The notes beneath the pieces were generated by a model. That model was not told the DNA's origin. It did no database searches and saw nothing but the letters and a program-made list of their open reading frames with translations. Below are positions 1-5,570 of a stretch of 5,570 nt of DNA, one piece after another; positions within the stretch are counted from its first letter, which is position 1, and each line of letters opens with the position of its first letter. A program made the translations under genes and the position numbers. This DNA comes from Chloroflexota bacterium. GTDB lineage: Bacteria; Chloroflexota; UBA11872. The stretch covers positions 1 through 5,570 of the forward strand of contig JAPPFO010000313.1 of NCBI GenBank assembly GCA_028875175.1. The letters are read 5' to 3'.

Positions 1-1
1 G

Positions 2-307
2 CACGCGGTAATTGGAATAACCCGTTCCACCGCCATGGAACTAGCGCCGTCGGGTGTGCGCGTGGTTGCCCTCTGCCCCGGCATCGTGGACACGCGACTC
101 TGGCGGGAGGACCTAAACCCGGACCTGACCGAGCTGGAGGGCCGCGAAGACGAGTCGGCCTGGGATGTTCGGGTTGCCGGGATCCCAATAGGCCGCCACC
201 AAGTTCCCGCGGACGTGGCGAACGCGGCCTACATGCTGGCGAGTGACGACGCCTCCTACATCACCGGGATCTCGCTAAGCGTGGACGGCGGGATGGTGCT
301 GCACTGA
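2..307 (+). CDS. SDR family NAD(P)-dependent oxidoreductase, C-terminal part (5' partial)
   Basis: The gene enters from the left edge and stops at TGA 305-307. The first 11 codons (from position 2) read HAVIGITRSTA, which directly follows the catalytic Tyr-x-x-x-Lys in classical short-chain dehydrogenases. The base at position 1 (g) could be the last base of that Lys codon. An ATG at 35 is therefore an internal Met, not the start. Visible family marks are ELAPSGVRV, the CPGIVDT segment (Pro-Gly motif after beta-6), the IGR...P.DVA helix, and the closing ASYITG...VDGG motif that ends nearly all classical SDRs. The nucleotide-binding TGxxxGxG, NAG and active-site Ser/Tyr lie outside the window. 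Such enzymes are soluble and oxidise or reduce alcohols and ketones with NAD(P)(H). The substrate cannot be inferred. The stop sits at the possible upstream start of the MetE-like gene, suggesting one transcript. Confidence 0.93.
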   Translation, partial: HAVIGITRSTAMELAPSGVRVVALCPGIVDTRLWREDLNPDLTELEGREDESAWDVRVAGIPIGRHQVPADVANAAYMLASDDASYITGISLSVDGGMVLH

Positions 308-339
308 GCGAGGCGGGCGCGGCGCCGTTTCCGACGTTC

Positions 340-1383
340 GTGGTGGGGAGCCTGCCGCGGCCGGTGTGGGTGCGGGAGCTGATCGAGCGGCGTAAGCGGG
401 GCGAGGTAAGCGCGGCCGCGGCCGAGCGCGTGCTGGACGACGCGGTACCGGCGGCGATCCGGATGCAGGAAGCGGCCGGGCTGGACTATGTCTCGGACGG
501 CGAGTGGCGGCGCGAGAGCTACGTGAAGGTGTTTGCCGACGCGGTGGCGGGGTTCGAGCCGGACCTGATCGCGGGCGGCCGGGGGGCGGCGTATCCGGCG
601 GTGACCGCGCCGCTGCGGCAGGAGCGGGCGATCGCGCTGGACGAGGCGCGTTTCGTGCAACGGGCGACCACGCGTCGGACTCTGACGGCGGTGCCGTCGC
701 CCTACACGATCGCGCGTCGCATGTGGAGTCCGGAGCACTCCACGGGGGCGTATGCCGCGCGCGAGGACTTCATGGAGGCGTGCACTCCGATCATCAACGG
801 GGAGCTGCAGCGGCTGACGTCGCTGGGGGTGGACGCGATCCAGCTGGACGATCCGTGGCTGGCGCTGCTGGTGGATGCGGAGTACCGGGCGCGGGCTGGG
901 ATCGACGACGTGAAGCACGAGATCGAGATGGCGGTGCAGGGCGTCAACGGGGCGGTGGAGGGTGTGGACCACCCGCTGATCTCAGTGCACCTGTGCCATG
1001 CGCACTCGAACCGGCAGCACAGCACGCGTGGGCCGTATGACCTGATCGTGGGGGCGCTGGGTCGGATGCACGTGCAGCGGTTGGCCATGGAGTTCGCGAC
1101 GCCAGACTCCGGCGGGATCGAGGTGCTGGCGCAGTTCCCGGACGACAAGCTGCTGGGTCTTGGGGTGATCGACCACACGGATATCAACGTGGAGACGCCG
1201 GAGGCCGTGGTGGCACGGGCCGAGGCGGCGATGCGTTACGTGCCGGCGGAGCGGTTGACGCTGAATCCGGACTGCGGGTTTGCGCCGTCCAGCATCAATC
1301 CAATGGACCTGGACGAGGCGTTCCTGAAGTTGCGGGCGTTGTGTGAGGGGGCTGAATTGCTGCGGCGAAGGCACAGACAGTGA
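340..1383 (+). CDS. MetE-like cobalamin-independent methionine synthase family protein (stand-alone catalytic domain)
   Basis: The 347-residue frame matches the C-terminal TIM barrel of MetE, without the N-terminal duplicated half found in full-length MetE (about 750 residues). It opens with the VGSLPRP strand and then has YVSDGEWRRESYV. The thiol-activating zinc site is complete: His217 and Cys219 (in VHLCHAH), Glu251 (in AMEFA) and Cys312 (in NPDCGFAP). The Glu-to-Cys spacing of 61 equals that of E. coli MetE (Glu665-Cys726). The loop that reads I-D-E-P-A in typical MetE reads QLDDPW here (about residues 168-173). The family transfers methyl groups to thiols such as homocysteine. Stand-alone members include core-MetE types using other methyl donors and epoxyalkane:coenzyme M transferase, so the exact reaction is open. 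The start is uncertain. GTG 340 lacks a Shine-Dalgarno and cuts into beta-strand 1, while in-frame codons back to CTG 304 encode LSEAGAAPFPTF, which looks native. It is probably co-transcribed with the SDR. Confidence 0.88.
   Translation: MVGSLPRPVWVRELIERRKRGEVSAAAAERVLDDAVPAAIRMQEAAGLDYVSDGEWRRESYVKVFADAVAGFEPDLIAGGRGAAYPAVTAPLRQERAIALDEARFVQRATTRRTLTAVPSPYTIARRMWSPEHSTGAYAAREDFMEACTPIINGELQRLTSLGVDAIQLDDPWLALLVDAEYRARAGIDDVKHEIEMAVQGVNGAVEGVDHPLISVHLCHAHSNRQHSTRGPYDLIVGALGRMHVQRLAMEFATPDSGGIEVLAQFPDDKLLGLGVIDHTDINVETPEAVVARAEAAMRYVPAERLTLNPDCGFAPSSINPMDLDEAFLKLRALCEGAELLRRRHRQ
1367..1371 (+). promoter_or_regulatory. Probable Shine-Dalgarno for the short frame at 1380
   Basis: GAAGG lies inside the end of the MetE-like gene, with 8 bases between it and GTG 1380. 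Position and spacing fit a ribosome binding site and help decide that start. Confidence 0.5.
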
Positions 1384-1559
1384 ATCAACAGGACTCAGAC
1401 TCTCGAGAGGAAGCTTGTTCGGAAAACGCAGACGAGCGTCACCAGGCTGAGCGAGTGGCCGCTGTCGCCCGCTTCCGGCGGCGCCGAGCGAGGTTCAATC
1501 GCACCAAGATGAACACGGACGAGATTCTGGCCGCCATCCGCGAAGGGCGCCGCCACTAG
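1380..1559 (+). CDS. Small hypothetical protein (59 aa), coupled to the MetE-like gene
   Basis: A short frame starts at GTG 1380-1382, whose last two bases are the first two of the MetE-like stop (GTGA overlap), and ends at TAG 1557-1559. A GAAGG ribosome site precedes it at good spacing. The product has an acidic, polar N-terminus (about residues 1-24), a basic stretch at 31-43 (RFRRRRARFNRTK) and a C-terminal amphipathic tail, MNTDEILAAIREGRRH. Alternating acidic and basic blocks with a helical tail recall small antitoxin-like or nucleic-acid-binding proteins, but no family motif is secure and no toxin gene follows. By my hand count about 41 of 59 codons end in G or C. The first 25 codons are clearly poorer (about 12 of 25) than the rest (about 29 of 34), so the N-terminal part has weaker coding character. 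An alternative is that only the ATG at 1509 onward, or none of it, is translated. Function unknown. Confidence 0.5.
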   Translation: MNQQDSDSREEACSENADERHQAERVAAVARFRRRRARFNRTKMNTDEILAAIREGRRH

Positions 1560-1569
1560 CAGCGCGTGT

Positions 1570-2247
1570 CTACGGCGAATTGGAGCGCGAGATGGCCGGG
1601 CGAAGGCGCCAGAGGGCCTGGGCGCTGGCGAGGGTGAGGAAGGCGGCGGCGGCGGCGGCGGCGTAGTCGAGGAGGTTGAGGCCCCAGCCGAGGTAGGCGA
1701 TCAGGAAGGGGTAATAGACCATCCAAGTCTTGATGCTGAAGGGTAGAGGCGTGCGGAAGCGGTCGGCCAGGTAGAGCAGGACGTTGGCCAGGGGATAGGC
1801 GGCGGCGTAGGCCACGCCGATATCGCCGCGCAGCGCGCCCACGGCGACGAGGCCGCCCACCACGGTGAGTTCGCGCACGTGATCGCAGACCTGGTCCAAC
1901 AGGGCGCCGAAATCGGAGGCGAGACCGCGGGTGCGGGCCAGTTCGCCGTCAAGGAAGTCCAGGACCAGGGTGCCGATGAACAACGCGAGGGCCAGGCGAG
2001 GGAAGGGGACGATCAGAAAGGCGACGACGAATCCGAGCGGGATCTGGCTGAGGGAAAGCGCGTTGGGGTGGACGCGGGCGGCGGCAAGAGTTTTGATAAC
2101 CGGCCAAACGAGATGGCCGCCGAGGCGTCGCAGGGGGGCTAGCAGCAGGCGTTCAAGCGTGGAGTACGATCCAGGCGGCGGGGGCTCGGCCGGACGACCC
2201 TCACCCGGCCCTCTCCCGGTGGGAGAGGGTGGAGCGGGGGCCGACAT
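1570..2247 (-). CDS. CDP-alcohol phosphatidyltransferase family membrane protein
   Basis: An integral membrane enzyme that joins a CDP-linked lipid to an alcohol, releasing CMP, as in phospholipid head-group synthesis (PgsA, PIS and relatives). The family signature D-x2-D-G-x2-A-R-x8-G-x3-D-x3-D is perfect: Asp97, Asp100, Gly101, Ala104, Arg105, Gly114, Asp118 and Asp122. The Asp residues bind two metal ions. Hydrophobic segments at about 68-82, 84-96, 126-142, 145-162, 176-193 and 196-212 fit the usual six helices. The frame has 225 residues, near the normal 180-220 plus an N-terminal extension. Residues 7-18 (PSPTGRGPGEGR) come from a hairpin repeat, so the first ~27 residues are probably not part of the fold. 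ATG 2247 is the only ATG, GTG or TTG start ahead of the domain, lies 9 bases after the glyS stop and has no clear ribosome site, so coupling to glyS is likely. Seven Ala at 196-202 come from a GCC run. The alcohol substrate is undetermined. Confidence 0.9.
   Translation of the reverse strand: MSAPAPPSPTGRGPGEGRPAEPPPPGSYSTLERLLLAPLRRLGGHLVWPVIKTLAAARVHPNALSLSQIPLGFVVAFLIVPFPRLALALFIGTLVLDFLDGELARTRGLASDFGALLDQVCDHVRELTVVGGLVAVGALRGDIGVAYAAAYPLANVLLYLADRFRTPLPFSIKTWMVYYPFLIAYLGWGLNLLDYAAAAAAAFLTLASAQALWRLRPAISRSNSP
1642..1663. repeat. GGC trinucleotide tract (7 units)
   Basis: Seven tandem GGC units plus one base on the plus strand, encoding Ala196-202 in the last membrane segment of the phosphatidyltransferase as GCC codons. 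Whole-unit slippage would change the Ala count without breaking the frame. Confidence 0.85.
2198..2229. repeat. GC-rich hairpin repeat (CCCTCACCC-GG-CCCTCTCCC-GGT-GGGAGAGGG)
   Basis: CCCTCTCCC (2209-2217) and GGGAGAGGG (2221-2229) form a perfect 9-bp stem with a 3-base loop. A near copy of the first arm, CCCTCACCC, sits at 2198-2206. I recognise this as the kind of dispersed extragenic palindrome found in many copies in some GC-rich genomes, which gives translated strings like SPTGRGPGEG when it falls in a reading frame. Here it lies just inside the annotated N-terminus of the phosphatidyltransferase, 10 bases downstream of its ATG in transcription direction. It has no U-tract, so it is not a typical intrinsic terminator. 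As RNA it would still fold strongly between glyS and the lipid gene and could affect mRNA stability or translation of the latter. Confidence 0.8.
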
Positions 2248-2256
2248 TGGCGCGGG

Positions 2257-3561
<1,305 letters not shown>

Positions 3562-3566
3562 GGGTG

Positions 3567-3571
3567 TCCTC
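3567..3571 (-). promoter_or_regulatory. Shine-Dalgarno of glyS
   Basis: On the minus strand GAGGA stands 5 bases before ATG 3561. It is the clearest ribosome binding site in the window and fixes the glyS start. Confidence 0.75.
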
Positions 3572-3593
3572 GTGGGTATCCAGGGTCATGGGG

Positions 3594-3615
3594 ATGGCGT
3601 GCGGTGCGACGCCAT
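3594..3615. repeat. Short inverted repeat in the recO-glyS gap
   Basis: ATGGCGT (3594-3600) and ACGCCAT (3609-3615) are exact reverse complements around an 8-base loop, inside the 64-base gap between recO and glyS. This could be a small mRNA hairpin ahead of glyS or an operator-like dyad. With only 7 bp in GC-rich DNA it may be chance. It lacks a T-run, so it is not a standard terminator. Confidence 0.4.
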
Positions 3616-3625
3616 GAGGTCGGAG

Positions 3626-4420
3626 TTACGCCCCGGGCACTGGCCGGGGCGCGGAACCCGCGCCCGCCCGTTCCAGGATGTGGGCGGATGAGATGTCGCG
3701 TTCGACGACGGCGGCCGCGTAGGCCCGGAGGGCCGTGCGGAGTTCGGCGCGGGTACGCGGATCGGCGCGGAGGCGGGCGGCGCCGGTGAGGCCTTCGTGA
3801 GCGATGAACCGCAGGGTTTTCAACGTGTCGAGGCTTAGCGGGTGGCTGGCGTTGTCGTGCGAACAGGTCGAGCAGATCACGCCGCCGGTTCGCGGGGCGA
3901 AGGCGTGGGCGCCAGGTTCAATCGTGCGGCCGCAGACGGTGCACTGCCACAGTTCGGGCGCGTAGCCGTGCGCACTCAGCAAGTTGATGGCCAGGGCGGA
4001 GAGCAACGGTTCCGGGTCGGCGGCCCGCTGGTTGAGGGCGCCAAGGAAGGCGACCAGGGCGGCGTAGGCAGCGGGCGCGGCCTCGCCGTCCTCGCTGAGA
4101 CCATCCAGCAACTCGACGGCCCAGCCGGCGGCGGCAAAGGCGGCCAGGTCTTCACGGAAGCGGGGATAGGCCTCCAGGCATTGGGCCTGCGTGAGCACGT
4201 CGAGGTTGGCGCCGACGACGCCGACCAGGCGGACGCGGCTAAAGAGTTCGATATGCGGAGCCAGCTGGCTGGTGGGCCGGCGCGAACCGCGCGCCACCAG
4301 GCGGCGGCGTCCGAACTCGCGCGTGAAGAGCGTGACGATTCGGTCGGCGTCGCCCAGGTCGCGACGGCTGAGCACCACGCCTTCGGCCTTGTAGGTGCTG
4401 GAGCGCTGCAGAACGGCCAT
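3626..4420 (-). CDS. recO: DNA repair protein RecO
   Basis: RecO works with RecR and RecF to load RecA onto single-stranded DNA bound by SSB, in recombinational gap repair. The N-terminus has the diagnostic pattern of its OB-fold: YKAEGVVLSRRDLGDADRIVTLFTREFGRRRLVARGSRRP, about residues 10-49 from the ATG. It is followed by LAPHIELFSRVRLV. The helical C-terminal domain carries the zinc module, two Cys pairs CTVC and CSTC (Cys160, 163, 183, 186 from the ATG), with GVICSTC and SLDTLKTLRFI also typical. The product has 264 residues, normal for the family. I prefer ATG 4420 because AGG lies about 8 bases upstream. A TTG two codons earlier (4426) has that AGG almost touching it. The 20-base gap to the upstream CBS-domain gene and the downstream glyS point to one operon; recO beside a glycyl-tRNA synthetase gene is a recurrent bacterial arrangement. 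The last ~15 residues are Ala/Pro-rich and probably disordered. Confidence 0.95.
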   Translation of the reverse strand: MAVLQRSSTYKAEGVVLSRRDLGDADRIVTLFTREFGRRRLVARGSRRPTSQLAPHIELFSRVRLVGVVGANLDVLTQAQCLEAYPRFREDLAAFAAAGWAVELLDGLSEDGEAAPAAYAALVAFLGALNQRAADPEPLLSALAINLLSAHGYAPELWQCTVCGRTIEPGAHAFAPRTGGVICSTCSHDNASHPLSLDTLKTLRFIAHEGLTGAARLRADPRTRAELRTALRAYAAAVVERDISSAHILERAGAGSAPRPVPGA

Positions 4421-4440
4421 GGGCAAGCCTAGCGTGAGTC

Positions 4441-5570
4441 TCAGTCGTCGGAGACTGCCGCGTCCGCCGGTCGGCGAATCACGTCAACGGCCTCAACGCG
4501 CGGGCCGCGCATGCGACGTACGCGCAGCAGCCAACCCTCGTGTTCCACGGTGTCACCGGGTCTTGGAACGGCGTCGAGGCGCTGCATCACGAATCCGGCA
4601 ACCGTGACAAAGTCACCCTCTGGCAGTCGGCACCCGGTGGATTCGACCAGCCGGTCGGCCCGCAGCGTGCCGGCCACGACAAAGCGGTCGGGTCCGAAGT
4701 GCTGAACGTCTCGGGGTGGGGCGTCGTGTTCGTCGCGAATCTCGCCCACGACTTCCTCGACCAGATCTTCCAAGGTGACAATGCCCGCGGGCGAGCCGTG
4801 CTCGTCCACGACCAGGGCCAGGTGCGCGCGGTCGCGGCGCATGGCCACGAGCAACTCGCCAACCAGGGCCGTGTCTGGTGAGATGTGCAGCGATCGAATC
4901 GCATCGTCCGGCAACGGCCGGTCAATGGCGTCGGGATCGATCGTCAGCAGGTCCTTCACGTGAACGAAGCCGACGATGGCGTCGGGCGAGTTGCGATAGA
5001 GCGGGAATCGCGAGTAGCCCGTGGCAACGGCCTGGCGCTCGATCTCGCGCACGGATGAGCCCGCAGGCACGATATGCACGGCCGAGCGGGGCGCCATCAC
5101 GTCCCCCACGCGCCGCGCGGCGAACCGCAGCGCGCGGCTGGCCAATTGCTGCTGTGGCGCGCTGATCGCTCCAAGCCGACGCAGTTCGCCCAGCATCGAA
5201 CCGATCTGCGCCGGTGTGTAGGCCGTGACCAACTCGTCGCGCGGCGCAACGCCGAAAGCCTGGATGGTCAGGTTGGCCAGTTCGTTCAGAACCCACAGCA
5301 CACCGCGCACGGCGTTGGCGTACCACCGATAGGGCAGCGCGAGCCACAGCAGGGTGCGCACGGGTTCGGCGATGGCGATGTTCTTGGGAGCCATTTCGCC
5401 GAGCACCATGTGCAAGACGACCACGATGAATAGCGCGATAACGCCGGCGATCGCGTGCACCGCCGCGCCGTGCAGGCCGAAACGTTCGGCGAAGGTGGCC
5501 TCCAACACGTCGGCGATGGCGGGCTCGGCCACGAACCCCAGGCCCAGCGACGCCATGGCGGTTGCCGTGC
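4441..5570 (-). CDS. CNNM/CorC-type transporter-like protein with CBS pair (hemolysin-C family), 5' partial
   Basis: Membrane protein of the CNNM/CorC (HlyC/TlyC) family, whose characterised members handle Mg2+ or related divalent-cation transport. In order, counting from Met at 5556: the end of the DUF21/CNNM membrane domain (1-105) with ASLGLGFVAEPAIADVLE, a strong helix at about 33-53, the family motif GEMAPKNIAI (53-62) and a helix at about 80-98; a linker with YTPAQIGSMLGELRRLGAI; a CBS pair at about 150-270 (VMAPRSAV, GYSRFPLY, VGFVHVKDLL, then LALVVDEHGSPAGIVTLEDLVEEVVGEI); and a C-terminal CorC/HlyC domain (about 287-358) with LPEGDFVTVAGFVM. The frame stays open to the right edge (codons T-A-T-A before that Met), and Met5556 aligns inside the conserved T-L-A-S-L-G-L-G segment. 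So the true start and the first membrane helices lie outside the window. It ends with TGA 20 bases before recO and is the first gene of the cluster seen here. Confidence 0.96.
   Translation of the reverse strand, partial: TATAMASLGLGFVAEPAIADVLEATFAERFGLHGAAVHAIAGVIALFIVVVLHMVLGEMAPKNIAIAEPVRTLLWLALPYRWYANAVRGVLWVLNELANLTIQAFGVAPRDELVTAYTPAQIGSMLGELRRLGAISAPQQQLASRALRFAARRVGDVMAPRSAVHIVPAGSSVREIERQAVATGYSRFPLYRNSPDAIVGFVHVKDLLTIDPDAIDRPLPDDAIRSLHISPDTALVGELLVAMRRDRAHLALVVDEHGSPAGIVTLEDLVEEVVGEIRDEHDAPPRDVQHFGPDRFVVAGTLRADRLVESTGCRLPEGDFVTVAGFVMQRLDAVPRPGDTVEHEGWLLRVRRMRGPRVEAVDVIRRPADAAVSDD

Noticed and set aside
35..307. SDR read as a complete 90-residue gene starting at ATG 35
   Set aside because: Codons upstream of 35 to the window edge continue the conserved SDR sequence (HAVIGITRSTA), so this is the tail of a longer gene.
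256..972. A 238-codon open frame on the minus strand opposite the MetE-like gene
   Set aside because: Arg/His/Pro-rich with no recognisable domain, and antisense to a gene with an intact zinc site. It is a compositional shadow.
1380..1559. Short frame as the antitoxin of a toxin-antitoxin pair
   Set aside because: The helical tail is only loosely antitoxin-like. No toxin-sized gene follows, since the next gene is convergent, and the partner upstream is an enzyme.
1605..1630. Possible terminator hairpin (GCGCCAG with CTGGGCGC)
   Set aside because: The stem is bulged, competes with another pairing, has no T-run on either strand and lies within the end of the phosphatidyltransferase coding region.
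2209..2229. The 9-bp hairpin as an intrinsic terminator of glyS
   Set aside because: No U-tract follows on the transcribed strand, and the downstream gene continues in the same direction only 9 bases after glyS. It fits a dispersed palindrome better.
4441..5556. CBS-domain protein read as complete from ATG 5556
   Set aside because: That Met lies inside the conserved membrane domain and the frame stays open to the edge, so the N-terminal helices are missing from the window.

Overview
The window is GC-rich chromosomal DNA, densely packed, with almost no spacer between genes. Long open antisense frames shadow the real genes, as expected at this base composition. It holds seven protein-coding features in two convergent clusters. 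I see no RNA genes, CRISPR arrays, insertion sequences or phage genes, and no gene-free stretch over 100 bases. The single-chain (alpha2) bacterial glycyl-tRNA synthetase, the recO-glyS neighbourhood and the high GC fit a bacterium such as a Chloroflexota lineage; an actinobacterium is possible. This placement is an inference from gene style only.

Left part, plus strand (1-1559). The window opens inside a short-chain dehydrogenase/reductase (SDR) and catches its last 101 residues. An open frame homologous to the catalytic C-terminal half of cobalamin-independent methionine synthase (MetE) abuts it, with all four zinc ligands present. A short 59-codon frame then starts on a GTG overlapping the stop codon of the MetE-like gene. 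The three look co-transcribed and translationally coupled. SDR plus a stand-alone MetE-like enzyme suggests an accessory metabolic unit (methyl transfer or small-molecule catabolism), but the substrate cannot be read from sequence.

Right part, minus strand (5570-1570), transcribed right to left: a CNNM/CorC-type membrane protein with CBS domains (its N-terminus lies beyond the window), recO, glyS and a CDP-alcohol phosphatidyltransferase. Gaps are 20, 64 and 9 bases, so this is probably one housekeeping operon covering cation transport, recombination repair, glycine charging and phospholipid head-group synthesis. The two clusters end 10 bases apart with no recognisable terminator.

Most of the window is ordinary, and I do not see a clearly new biological system. 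The points worth a second look are: the short coupled frame after the MetE-like gene; the MetE-like gene's start and variant active-site motif; a hairpin repeat translated into the N-terminus of the phosphatidyltransferase; and two residue changes in GlyRS, a Ser-to-Ala in the glycine pocket and a Cys-to-Asp at a zinc-ribbon position.
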